Shown here piece by piece: positions 36,141 through 44,382 of a stretch of DNA of 64,000 nucleotides. The notes under the pieces were generated by a model that saw only the letters and a list, made by a program, of their open reading frames with translations, was not told the DNA's origin and did not search any database. The first letter of the stretch is position 1; each line of letters starts with the position of its first letter. Source of the DNA: Oceaniferula spumae (GTDB lineage Bacteria > Verrucomicrobiota > Verrucomicrobiia > Verrucomicrobiales > Akkermansiaceae); the NCBI RefSeq assembly GCF_042849255.1, contig NZ_AP026866.1, forward strand, positions 2,480,001 through 2,544,000, read 5' to 3'. The position numbers and the translations under genes were made by a program.

Positions 36141-36442
36141 ATCTGAAGGGATGTTGTGTGTTCACTGATGCCGCAACCAACTGAGCCGCAGCCATCGGAC
36201 ATATACGAAACTATCCCAAAATACGTGTGATCACCACTCCTCCAGGCGCAAACCTTCTGAGCCCTTTAAAGGCACAGTTAAGCCTTATTATTCCGCCGCA
36301 GCAGATCACCGAACACCTACTGCCAAACCTGATTCATTTCCATTCCTCCAGTTTATCCGAGGAAAATGGCATCAGTCACAGCACAAAAAAAGCCCGCACT
36401 CGCATCGGAGCGCAGGCTCTAAAACTGTTAGCCAATCGACGA
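36141..36442. other. Intergenic region between two minus-strand PEP-CTERM genes
   Basis: It holds the promoter area of the gene at 35454 (right after 36141) and the terminator of the gene at 36443 (36385-36418). I see no further gene, repeat or operator I can support. Confidence 0.5.
36385..36418 (-). terminator. Terminator after PEP-CTERM gene at 36443 (minus strand)
   Basis: AGCCCGCACTC (36391-36401) and GAGCGCAGGCT (36408-36418) are complementary at 9 of 11 positions. The two mismatches become G-U wobbles only in the minus-strand RNA, and the A run at 36385-36391 gives the U tract, so orientation is minus. Confidence 0.82.
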
Positions 36443-37300
36443 CTATCGGCGGCGGCGCAGGATCAAGCCAAGACCAGCGAGCCCCAGAAGAGCGGTGCTG
36501 CTAGGCTCGGGAATGGCCGTGATCGTCCAGGTGTTATTCGTTCCATCATTCGTCTCGGCGAAAATGAGACCATTCGCTCCATCATAGTCCAAGCCATCAA
36601 TAGTTGCACGAGTATCAAAATACGCTTGGATTTCAGACAGCTCATCCAAAGCTCCATTGGTGCGGCGCATCACCAATGCCCCGGAGCTTCCTGTGAAGAA
36701 ATTCACCATGGAGTCGTTCGTTCCCACGGAGAAAAGCGGACTAGTCCCTGTTGCACTAAAGCTAATCAACCCGCCATCTTGCAAATTAAACGTAGAACCG
36801 CCGGAGTTCGCAGCCGCCCAAGAGGAATTGTTCAAAGTCACCTCCATACGTCTGATTTGATTATTTCCGTAGTTAAGTGTCGTATCCGTTAAATTCCACA
36901 CACCTAAGGTTCCGTCAGTTTCATTCCGGACGTAGTTTAGATTCAGCGTGCTGTTCGATACCGTGAATACATCACCAGCACCATCCAGGGTGATCCATGA
37001 GCCAAAAGTAAAAGTAGTGTCGGAGATATTGAAAGTAACGTCTCCACCGGTGAGATACATTTGGTGTCCGGTTGCCACGTTGACCTGATTCCCGGAATTT
37101 CCGATGTTATAAGTTCCTCCGGGAAGAGAAGGGTTGGCCGCGCCATCTTTGAACGGATCACCCGTCAAATCTTCACCCGCGTCAACCGTCCAGTTGGCCT
37201 CGTTGTATAGATCTGAATCAGCGGCTCCCGTCCAGATGTAAGCTGCGTTTGCGGTGAGCGCGCTAACAGCCAAGCTCGTGAGTAGTAGAGTTTTTTTCAT
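36443..37300 (-). CDS. PEP-CTERM protein with beta-helix-like body
   Basis: This is a 285-residue secreted protein with signal peptide MKKTLLLTSLAVSALTANA. The body begins YIWTGAADSDLYNEANWTV and continues with short Asn/Thr-rich strands (DVTFNISDTTFTFG, NSTLNLNYVRNE), like autotransporter-type beta-helix passengers. The same W-x-G...NW start is common in verrucomicrobial surface proteins. The end is IPEPSSTALLGLAGLGL plus four arginines. Regulator paralog 4 is divergent from it (191-bp gap). Confidence 0.86.
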   Translation of the reverse strand: MKKTLLLTSLAVSALTANAAYIWTGAADSDLYNEANWTVDAGEDLTGDPFKDGAANPSLPGGTYNIGNSGNQVNVATGHQMYLTGGDVTFNISDTTFTFGSWITLDGAGDVFTVSNSTLNLNYVRNETDGTLGVWNLTDTTLNYGNNQIRRMEVTLNNSSWAAANSGGSTFNLQDGGLISFSATGTSPLFSVGTNDSMVNFFTGSSGALVMRRTNGALDELSEIQAYFDTRATIDGLDYDGANGLIFAETNDGTNNTWTITAIPEPSSTALLGLAGLGLILRRRR

Positions 37301-37491
37301 CGTAGGTATGTTTGGGGTTCAATGTACAGCATTGGCAGAAACAGATATCGTCACTCCTCTGCCCATTAATTCGCAAAGAGTTAACCCTCTCTTCCACATT
37401 TCCTCGATTCAAACAAAGCACAACTTTCTGTGCATATTTTGAACACAGTTACCCCTTGCATCCCACTCCTCGAAATGGCACCTCTACTTAC

Positions 37492-38574
37492 ATGCCCAAA
37501 CCCCAAAAATGGCAAACCCGCCCCCAGCAGATTGCCGACCACCTGCGCTCCGACATCCACAACCGCCGCTGGACCGACAAGCTCCCCGGCATCCGGACCC
37601 TGATGAACCACTACGGCGTCAGCCGCGTCACCATCGACTCCGCCCTCGCCATCCTCGAAAACCAAGGTCTCCTCGCCCCCGCCGAACTACGCAAAACCCG
37701 CCGCATCAACTCAGAAGCCCTTCTTAACACCTCCCAATCAAAAACCAAAAAGAACCTCCTCATCCTTCACGACACCAACGCCATCCTCGACCACAGCGAC
37801 TCCCTCATGCTACGCGAAATGCAGGACCTCTGGGAAAAATACCACGGCAGCGCCACCTGGAGCCGCGCCGACTTCCTGCGTGTCAAAAATCCCGCCACCA
37901 AACTCCGCGATCTCGCCAAGCGACATGCCGCCCAAGCCCTCCTCCTCTACAACCCACCCAGCCAGTGGTCCAAAGCCGCTCTCGACCTCCTCCCCTCCTA
38001 CTTCTGCGGCGGCGACACCCCTCCGGGCTACCAAACTTCAATGAGCGCCTTCAAGCTCTCAGACCAAATCCACCACACCCTCCAAATCCTCAAAAATCAC
38101 GGCCACACCCGCATCCTCATCCCCAACCATAATCACGAGTCCTATTTCACCCGCGAAATCATCGCCATCCTCCAGCAACAACTCCCAAAACCCACCCACG
38201 GCACCCACGCCGATCTCTCGCCCTCCTTCACCGAACCCCACCCCGAAGTCTGGAAATCCTACTGGCAGCGTGAATTCAGCCGCACCCGCCCCACCGCCGT
38301 CATCCTCTTCTCCACCCGTCACCTCCTCTCCCTCTACAGCTTCTGCTTCGAACACCAAATCAACATCCCCCGCGAGCTTTCCGTCATCCTCACCAGTCAC
38401 GACCAACACCTCGAATGGCTCTCACCCACCCCCACCATGATGCGCTACCCCGTCAACCAAGCGATCAATCACTTCCACCAGTGGCTCGACAGCCACCTCC
38501 AGCCCATCGGCTCCAAATTCCTCAATCTCGACCTCATCCCAGGAGAATCCCTCGCCAACGCACCCGCATCCTAG
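37492..38574 (+). CDS. GntR-type winged-helix / LacI-like sensor regulator (paralog 4)
   Basis: The 360-residue regulator starts at 37492 (MPKPQKWQTRPQQIADHLR); the frame is open to 37312 but the upstream part lies in the divergent promoter gap and shows no domain. Winged helix: KLPGIRTLMNHYGVSRVTID and LAILENQGLL. Sensor domain: GHTRILIPNHNHE, RPTAVILFSTRHLLSLYSFC and a final MMRYPVNQAINHFHQWL. Codon use is much more C-rich than in paralog 1. Closest in layout to paralog 2. Divergent from the PEP-CTERM gene at 36443. Confidence 0.83.
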   Translation: MPKPQKWQTRPQQIADHLRSDIHNRRWTDKLPGIRTLMNHYGVSRVTIDSALAILENQGLLAPAELRKTRRINSEALLNTSQSKTKKNLLILHDTNAILDHSDSLMLREMQDLWEKYHGSATWSRADFLRVKNPATKLRDLAKRHAAQALLLYNPPSQWSKAALDLLPSYFCGGDTPPGYQTSMSAFKLSDQIHHTLQILKNHGHTRILIPNHNHESYFTREIIAILQQQLPKPTHGTHADLSPSFTEPHPEVWKSYWQREFSRTRPTAVILFSTRHLLSLYSFCFEHQINIPRELSVILTSHDQHLEWLSPTPTMMRYPVNQAINHFHQWLDSHLQPIGSKFLNLDLIPGESLANAPAS

Positions 38575-38775
38575 CGGCGGCTCAGCAATAGCCAGACACC
38601 CGCCACTACCTACTCAACATCGGCGCTGGCGAGATAGCGTAAAAAGCAAACGCACAAACTACGTCCTCGCCTCCCGAGACCACCTGTTCTCCCTATCGTA
38701 GGCGTCTATGAATACTTTGATAACTAACGACTAGATAAAAAAATCACTTGGCATTAAATCAAATCAACAAGCACT

Positions 38776-39402
38776 ATGAAACTTAAACTCTCCACTCTCA
38801 TTGCAGTAATCCCACTGGGGTTAGGTTTGTCTTCCACAGCATCAGCTGCACTTGTCCACGCCGGCGGAAACGTCTCCTTGGTCAACGGCGTTGTTGTATC
38901 TCCCCAAGGCATCGGAGCAGCCAGTAACGGTGGCACAACTGCGCCTCCAAACGGACAAGTCTATTCTAACGATCGTAACGGAGGAACTGGTGACTACTTC
39001 GCATCTGGCCCAAATTTCGTTTTTGATATCGATCTTGGCACTGCCTATATCTTGGATTCCATCGCTTTTTTCAACCGCGACAATAATCCGAACCGTAATG
39101 CCGTCAGAGAGTTCTCAGCTGAGTTTTCACTCGATGCCAGCTTTGGTGATATCGGTGATACCTCCACCGGACCATTCATCGCAACAAACACAGGACCTGG
39201 CCAACAGGACTTCGCTGTTGCCCCCGTATCTGCGCAGTATGTGCGTATCACCATCACCGATAACTATTTCGGAATCGGTGGAGGTGCTGGAGGTGACCGT
39301 GTAGGATTCAACGATTTCCAGTTCAACGCCGTCCCAGAACCATCCTCCGCAGCCCTTCTCGGCCTCGGTGGCCTAGCTCTGATTTTGCGCCGCCGCAAAT
39401 AG
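38776..39402 (+). CDS. PEP-CTERM protein with discoidin-like body
   Basis: The 208-residue secreted protein has signal peptide MKLKLSTLIAVIPLGLGLSSTASA. NFVFDIDLGTAYILDSIAFF and QYVRITITDNY are the paired strands of F5/8 type C-like binding domains, as in the PEP-CTERM protein at 11302. The end is VPEPSSAALLGLGGLAL plus a basic tail. It could bind glycans. A terminator follows 20 bp after the stop. Confidence 0.87.
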   Translation: MKLKLSTLIAVIPLGLGLSSTASAALVHAGGNVSLVNGVVVSPQGIGAASNGGTTAPPNGQVYSNDRNGGTGDYFASGPNFVFDIDLGTAYILDSIAFFNRDNNPNRNAVREFSAEFSLDASFGDIGDTSTGPFIATNTGPGQQDFAVAPVSAQYVRITITDNYFGIGGGAGGDRVGFNDFQFNAVPEPSSAALLGLGGLALILRRRK

Positions 39403-39422
39403 CATAATCGATTTCCAACTCC

Positions 39423-39454
39423 ACCCGCACCAGCAACCAGCCGGTGCGGGTTTA
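39423..39454 (+). terminator. Terminator after PEP-CTERM gene at 38776
   Basis: Perfect 9-bp stem ACCCGCACC (39423-39431) and GGTGCGGGT (39443-39451), followed by TTATTG. Confidence 0.8.
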
Positions 39455-39531
39455 TTGTGCCTGTTTTTCCAGAATCCCAGTGTAACATCCGCTACCATTG
39501 CCATGTATATCATGCTAAACTCATATCGCTT

Positions 39532-40002
39532 ATGAAAACAAACATCCTCCGCTCAGGTCTTTTCACCACCCTCTTATTACTTCTCACCAGCTATTGCATG
39601 GCTGGCTCTAAAGAGAAAGTCCACCGCTCACCTAACGGCTTCACGGCAACCTTCATCGTCGGTAAAGAGGAAGGAACTGGCACCACCGTCATCAAGAACA
39701 AGGAAGGCAAAGAGATCACCCGGATCGCCGGAGCTTACCCCATGTCGTTCAGCCCCGTCTCAGACATTCTCTTGCTCAAGGAAATTGCTGCTGACGACGA
39801 TACCCGCCAATACCTGCTCGACATCGGTGCCGGCGAGTTGAAGAAAAAAGGCAAGCGCATGGACTACGTCTTCGGCTCCCGCTATGTCACCTCAGCCCGC
39901 TGGTCCAAGGATGGAAAAACAATCACCCTCGTCAATGCACCGGGAATCACCGATGACGCAGAGGAAATCATCACCGTCGCCGATGTGCTTAAAAAGAAAT
40001 AA
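39532..40002 (+). CDS. Small exported protein of unknown function, propeller-blade-like
   Basis: The 156-residue protein starts at 39532 (MKTNILRSGLFTTLLLLLTS); the frame is open to 39457 but a signal peptide begins here. The cysteine in TSYCMAGS is not in a good lipobox, so signal peptidase I cleavage is likelier. RSPNGFTATFIVG and SARWSKDGKTITLV look like single blades of TolB/WD40-type propellers, too few for a full propeller. No family recognised. It is the only non-PEP-CTERM gene between 38.7 and 41.7 kb apart from the regulator. Confidence 0.7.
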   Translation: MKTNILRSGLFTTLLLLLTSYCMAGSKEKVHRSPNGFTATFIVGKEEGTGTTVIKNKEGKEITRIAGAYPMSFSPVSDILLLKEIAADDDTRQYLLDIGAGELKKKGKRMDYVFGSRYVTSARWSKDGKTITLVNAPGITDDAEEIITVADVLKKK

Positions 40003-40082
40003 ATTCGACACACAACAAATATTCTTGAGAGCCCCCCGAGTCTTCTTTTATAAAATCAAAACAATCAATGTCCGTGCCAATG

Positions 40083-40904
40083 ATGCCCAAGAAAATTTTA
40101 CTGCTGTTCGCCGCCACTGCGTCTTTCACACACGCCGCCACAATCGGTGTGAATTTCCTTCATAATGGTACTAACCCAGACGACATTGCATTCGGAACCG
40201 CCACTGCAGGGGTGGCACCCTACGCGCAGGGTAACTGGAATTTCATGGCGACTGATTGGTCTGGTAACGGTGTCAACGACGCCGCTTTAACGAGTTTAGT
40301 CACATCCACAGGTGCTGCCGTCACAAATCTCCTGCCTATTACTTACGGGATACACTCGGACCGAGTTCACTACGACTCAAGTAACACCTATCGATCAGGT
40401 ATTGGAAATGGCTCGGCCAACAACACCTTAATGAACGGCTATCTCGATGATGCTTCCAACAACCAGCCATACATCAATATCAGTTTAGATAATACCGTTC
40501 TTAACGCGACCATCGTTCTCTATATCCATGGCGACGCCACAAACGGCCCAGTCGGCAGATACTGGCTAGAAGATTGGTCCGATCCCATTAACGAGGGCAC
40601 AGTCATCACCGACCAAGTAGGAATTTCATCAAACGACTATAACGGCACTTTCATTTCCGCCGGAACATACTCCCAAACCGGCACTCCCACCAATGTGGAT
40701 GTGGCCACAGGGAACTATATCGTTTTTGAAAATATCACGGCCAATAACATCCGCATCCGCGGAGCCGGAAACGGCGACCCGGAAGATTTCGGTCGCGCGC
40801 CCATCAATGCTTTCCAGCTCGTGACCGTTCCTGTCCCTGAACCTTCTACCACCGCACTGCTTGGCCTCGGAGGGCTGGCTTTGGTTCTGCGTCGCAGAAA
40901 GTAA
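40083..40904 (+). CDS. PEP-CTERM sorting domain protein
   Basis: The secreted protein (273 residues from MPKKILLLFAATASFTHA; an upstream start at 40068 adds five) has an Asn/Asp-rich beta body: NWNFMATDWSGNGVNDA near the start and YIVFENITANNIRIRG near the end. I do not recognise a named domain. The end is VPEPSTTALLGLGGLAL plus a basic tail. Surface role assumed from the sorting signal. A strong terminator follows. Confidence 0.85.
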   Translation: MPKKILLLFAATASFTHAATIGVNFLHNGTNPDDIAFGTATAGVAPYAQGNWNFMATDWSGNGVNDAALTSLVTSTGAAVTNLLPITYGIHSDRVHYDSSNTYRSGIGNGSANNTLMNGYLDDASNNQPYINISLDNTVLNATIVLYIHGDATNGPVGRYWLEDWSDPINEGTVITDQVGISSNDYNGTFISAGTYSQTGTPTNVDVATGNYIVFENITANNIRIRGAGNGDPEDFGRAPINAFQLVTVPVPEPSTTALLGLGGLALVLRRRK

Positions 40905-40925
40905 TCCCACACAAGACTCTTTTCC

Positions 40926-40961
40926 AAACCCGCAGTTGCTTTGTGTAACTGCGGGTTTTTG
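40926..40961 (+). terminator. Terminator after PEP-CTERM gene at 40083
   Basis: Perfect 12-bp stem AAACCCGCAGTT (40926-40937) and AACTGCGGGTTT (40947-40958), then T run. Confidence 0.9.
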
Positions 40962-41114
40962 TTTGCCTAACGCTAGGTAGATACCCTTTTCTTCAACTAT
41001 TGGCATCAAACAGGGCACCGTATTTCATGCCGCCCAACAGAAGTCGTTGATAATTAAATTCTTGTCGAAAAAATGACACGATGTTTCAATAGGCTCAGCA
41101 CACTTTTTGTACTC

Positions 41115-41735
41115 ATGCTCGATACCAAAAACTTCATATTCGTCACTTTTCTAGCCGCACCATGTTGTTTTGGTGCGACAATTTTCAACCAAGACTTTGG
41201 TAATGATCCAGAATACGGCACATGGGTCGACGGCACTGGCCCGATAGCGTCCACCACAATCAACGAAACAATCGATGGAATAGCGTTCTCTTTCAGACTG
41301 GAGATCACCGGCACGACGGATGGCACCAACAACGATCTCATTTTTTCCGGCAACCGCCCTCGTTTCAATGCGACCAACACAAACAGCCTTAAACAGGCGA
41401 CTTTTAGCGTCACCGACGTCACCTCCGCCGGAAATACAGTTGTTTTCGACGGTTTCACTTCCGTGTTTCAGTTCGACAACAATGGTGCCAACAATTTTAA
41501 TTACTCTGGATCCGGCGGCGGTACCGCAGGTACTCATGTCAGCACCGGCAGTGGCACCTTCACTTTCCCTACTCTTCTTCAGGGCGATCTCACCATCGAA
41601 GCCGTCGACGACGGTACCAATAACAACTTCCGTATTCAAGAGGCCGGTCTTCAGTTCTCTGTTGTACCAGAACCCTCCACCACAGCTTTACTCGGACTTG
41701 GTGGACTAGCTATGGTTCTACGCCGTCGCAGGTAA
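41115..41735 (+). CDS. PEP-CTERM sorting domain protein
   Basis: The secreted protein (206 residues from MLDTKNFIFVTFLAAP; a start at 41073 gives 220) has a body opening with IFNQDFGNDP and continuing with Asn/Thr/Gly-rich strands (FNATNTNSLKQATFSVTDV). The end is VPEPSTTALLGLGGLAM plus four arginines. The start is uncertain: the longer form has two hydrophobic stretches, the shorter one a plain signal peptide. No domain recognised. Confidence 0.83.
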   Translation: MLDTKNFIFVTFLAAPCCFGATIFNQDFGNDPEYGTWVDGTGPIASTTINETIDGIAFSFRLEITGTTDGTNNDLIFSGNRPRFNATNTNSLKQATFSVTDVTSAGNTVVFDGFTSVFQFDNNGANNFNYSGSGGGTAGTHVSTGSGTFTFPTLLQGDLTIEAVDDGTNNNFRIQEAGLQFSVVPEPSTTALLGLGGLAMVLRRRR

Positions 41736-41772
41736 GCCCACTATATGAGGAACAGCGCAAAATTTCCTACTC

Positions 41773-41809
41773 AACCCCTCTTTGTCACATGACAAGTGAG
41801 GGGTTTTTA
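41773..41809 (+). terminator. Terminator after PEP-CTERM gene at 41115
   Basis: AACCCCTC (41773-41780) and GAGGGGTT (41798-41805) enclose a second small stem (TGTC/GACA), followed by a T run. Confidence 0.85.
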
Positions 41810-41890
41810 TTTCCCATCCCAATGTCATTGAAAGCATTTAGACAGATTCTTCTCAATGCGTCTGTATTACCAGATGACATACACCACAGC

Positions 41891-42658
41891 ATGAAACAAA
41901 TACTTCTGATTACAGCCCTATTTTGCGGAGCCGGCCTGAACACGCTTTCGGCGGATGATGGCTTCAAGCCACTTTTCGATGGCAAAACACTCAAAGGCTG
42001 GAAATCAGCGCATTCCAAGGGCGAGGGCGATTGGGGGCCGTTCCGGATCGATCCAGAGCAAAAGGCCATCCACGTTTACAAGGGCGACAAAGCGGGCAGC
42101 AAGCAATCCTCGGACTGTCTCTACACGGAGAAAGCTTACAGCAAATACATCCTCAAGCTTGAATACAAGTGGCTAGATAAACGTTTCGCTCCACGCGAGG
42201 ATCACGATCGCGATGCCGGGCTCTTGTTTCACGTTCATGGCGATTTGACCAAGGTCTGGCCGCTATCCTTGGAGATGCAGATCGGAGAAACCCCCGCAGA
42301 GCGCATGGGTAAAAAACGATATCATACAGGAGACTTGTTCGTTCTCGGCAAAAACCTGCGTTGCAAAACAAACAAAACCAAAAACATCTACGATCCCAAA
42401 GGCCCACTCGTTCCCACACGCTCCTGCCCCACGATCCTCGGAGTGGAAAAGCCCAAAGGTGAATGGAATGAAATGCAGATTGTGGTCGATGGTGCCAAAA
42501 AGGCGACTTTCATTCTCAACGGCAAAGTGGTCCACGAGATCCGCGACATGGCCAGAGAGGTCGACGGCAAAATGATTCCCTTGGACAAAGGCAGAATCGC
42601 ACTCCAGGCAGAATGGGCGGAGCTGATGTATCGCAATATCGTCATTAAAGAGCTTTAG
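41891..42658 (+). CDS. DUF1080 protein (3-keto-glycoside hydrolase-like fold)
   Basis: The 255-residue exported protein starts at 41891 (MKQILLITALFCGAG), where the signal peptide begins; the frame is open upstream to 41789 over the preceding terminator. The family signature FKPLFDGKTLKGWK is at about 29-42, and the fold is a concanavalin-like beta-sandwich ending MYRNIVIKEL. Some DUF1080 members cleave 3-keto-glycosides made by Gfo/Idh/MocA enzymes, which matches the three such oxidoreductases here. It is followed after 39 bp by an acetylesterase gene and then another DUF1080 gene. Confidence 0.87.
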   Translation: MKQILLITALFCGAGLNTLSADDGFKPLFDGKTLKGWKSAHSKGEGDWGPFRIDPEQKAIHVYKGDKAGSKQSSDCLYTEKAYSKYILKLEYKWLDKRFAPREDHDRDAGLLFHVHGDLTKVWPLSLEMQIGETPAERMGKKRYHTGDLFVLGKNLRCKTNKTKNIYDPKGPLVPTRSCPTILGVEKPKGEWNEMQIVVDGAKKATFILNGKVVHEIRDMAREVDGKMIPLDKGRIALQAEWAELMYRNIVIKEL

Positions 42659-42697
42659 GCCTAACTGCTTGGCTTCTATATCGCTTCCCTCCTGCCA

Positions 42698-43552
42698 ATG
42701 AAGATGATCGCAAAATATTGGCTGTTTTCAATGGTTGCCTCCGTGGCACTGAATCCCAGCCTTTGCTCGGGAGCTGAATACGAAATCTACCTATTGGCAG
42801 GCCAATCTAACATGGATGGCCGAGGAAAGACGACAAACCTGACCCAAGATCAACGTCAGCCCTCGGATAGCATTCTTATTTTCTATCAGAACCCTCCGCA
42901 TACATCCGCTGGATGGAAACCATTAACCCCAGGCTTCAGCATTCCTCCTCGCTTCAAAGGTAAGCTCCCCTCACCCACCTTCGGTCCTGAGATTGGTTTT
43001 GCTGCGGCGATGACTGAGCAACGGCCCAACCACGTCATGGCCTTTATCAAATGCTCAAAGGGCGGCACGAACTTGAGAGCCGACTGGAAACCCGGAGTGG
43101 CCGGTAAGCCCGATACCCAAGGCCCATGCTACAGAAACTTAATTGCCACCATTAAACTGGCAACTGATCAGCTAACCAAGGACGGACATCAATACAAGCT
43201 GAGCGGCTTGCTCTGGCACCAAGGAGAATCCGACTCCAAGGCCAGTGCCAAAGTTCACCAAAGACGATTAGCTGAATTGATCGCGCGTATCCGTGAAGAT
43301 ACCGGTGTTAAAAACCTCCCATGGGTCGTGGGTGAAGTATTTGACAACGGCAAAAGAGACAACGTCCGAGCTGCCCTACGAGCTGTTAGTGATGACGATC
43401 CAGCATGTGGACTCATCTCATCTGAGGGAACGACAACTTGGGACGAAGGCACGCACTTCGATGCCAAAAGCCAGCTGTTACTTGGTCAGCGTTATGCTCA
43501 GGCCATGATAAAATTGATTCCAGAGGCAGAAGCTTCACCGGTCCAAAAATAA
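42698..43552 (+). CDS. Exported SGNH-type carbohydrate acetylesterase (SASA family)
   Basis: This is a 284-residue protein with a signal peptide ending near CSGAE. Active-site serine S37 is in LAGQSNMDGRG, the SASA/DUF303 signature, and LLWHQGESDSKA carries the conserved block seen in sialate O-acetylesterases and CE6-like xylan esterases. It would remove O-acetyl groups from glycans in the periplasm. It sits between two DUF1080 genes with gaps of 39 and 29 bp, which suggests one operon for stripping decorated glycans. Confidence 0.88.
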   Translation: MKMIAKYWLFSMVASVALNPSLCSGAEYEIYLLAGQSNMDGRGKTTNLTQDQRQPSDSILIFYQNPPHTSAGWKPLTPGFSIPPRFKGKLPSPTFGPEIGFAAAMTEQRPNHVMAFIKCSKGGTNLRADWKPGVAGKPDTQGPCYRNLIATIKLATDQLTKDGHQYKLSGLLWHQGESDSKASAKVHQRRLAELIARIREDTGVKNLPWVVGEVFDNGKRDNVRAALRAVSDDDPACGLISSEGTTTWDEGTHFDAKSQLLLGQRYAQAMIKLIPEAEASPVQK

Positions 43553-43581
43553 CTCCGGATCAAAGATCACTCACACTCACC

Positions 43582-44310
43582 ATGAAATACCTCATTATAA
43601 AAACCGCCCTCCTAAGCCTGGCTGCCAGCAGCCTTCCTCTTCACGCACAAGATGCTGCCCCTCAGTGGAAAGACCTCTTCAACGGCAAGGACCTCACTGG
43701 CTGGACTGACGTTAATACCTCGCCAGAAACCTGGAGTGTCAAAGACGGCGTCATCATCTGTCACGGTGACAAGCTCGGAGTAATGAGGTCTAACAAACAG
43801 TATGAAAACTTCATCTTGCACATCGAGTGGAAACACATGGAAGCTGGAGGAAACTCCGGCATCTTCGTCTGGGCGGACGGCACGGCGGCCAAGGGGAAGC
43901 CGTTCCCCAAGGGTGTGGAGGTGCAAATGTTGGAACTCGACTGGCCGAAACTTCATCCGGAAAAAGACGGTAGCCCCCGACCTCTCGCCTATGTGCACGG
44001 GGAAATGTGGGGCATTTTCGGACTCAAGACCACGCCGGACAATCCACGCGGCATCCGCAGCATGTCACTTGAAAACCGCTGCAAACCACGCGGCCAATGG
44101 AACAGCTATGACATCGTCTGCATCGACGGTGTGATCAAACTTTCCGTCAACGGCAAGTTCGTCAACGGCATCAGCGGTGCCACTCAAAAGAAGGGATACC
44201 TCTGCCTGGAATCCGAAGGCGCGGAAATCCATTTCCGCAACATCCGCATCATGGAACTTCCGGGCGGCGTGATCACTCCCGAGCAAACGGCACCAGTTGT
44301 GAGTCAATAA
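43582..44310 (+). CDS. DUF1080 protein (3-keto-glycoside hydrolase-like fold), second copy
   Basis: The 242-residue exported protein starts at 43582 (MKYLIIKTALLSLAAS), where the signal peptide begins; the upstream open frame lies in the esterase gene. WKDLFNGKDLTGWTDV is the family signature, followed by FILHIEWKHMEAGGNSGIFV, with the SGIF turn typical of the active subgroup, and VEVQMLE. It ends with FRNIRIMEL. It differs clearly from the copy at 41891, so the two probably have different substrates rather than being a recent duplicate. Confidence 0.88.
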   Translation: MKYLIIKTALLSLAASSLPLHAQDAAPQWKDLFNGKDLTGWTDVNTSPETWSVKDGVIICHGDKLGVMRSNKQYENFILHIEWKHMEAGGNSGIFVWADGTAAKGKPFPKGVEVQMLELDWPKLHPEKDGSPRPLAYVHGEMWGIFGLKTTPDNPRGIRSMSLENRCKPRGQWNSYDIVCIDGVIKLSVNGKFVNGISGATQKKGYLCLESEGAEIHFRNIRIMELPGGVITPEQTAPVVSQ

Positions 44311-44341
44311 CCGCTGATTGCACCATATAGAAAATCAAGAC

Positions 44342-44364
44342 GGAGAATTGACGCAGAGTTCTCC
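44342..44364. promoter_or_regulatory. Inverted repeat before the M48 peptidase-helicase pair
   Basis: GGAGAA (44342-44347) and TTCTCC (44359-44364) flank 11 nt in the 72-bp gap before the peptidase gene. It could be a weak hairpin after the DUF1080 gene or an operator; no T run follows, so I favour neither. Confidence 0.3.
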
Positions 44365-44382
44365 TTGGGATGAAGTATCGCT

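Noticed and set aside
36281..36293. TTATTCC as a third ECF -10 element
   Set aside because: No GTAACC lies 14 nt upstream, so it does not fit the shared promoter.
44342..44364. Possible terminator before the M48 gene
   Set aside because: Stem is only 6 bp and no T run follows; kept only as a low-confidence inverted repeat.
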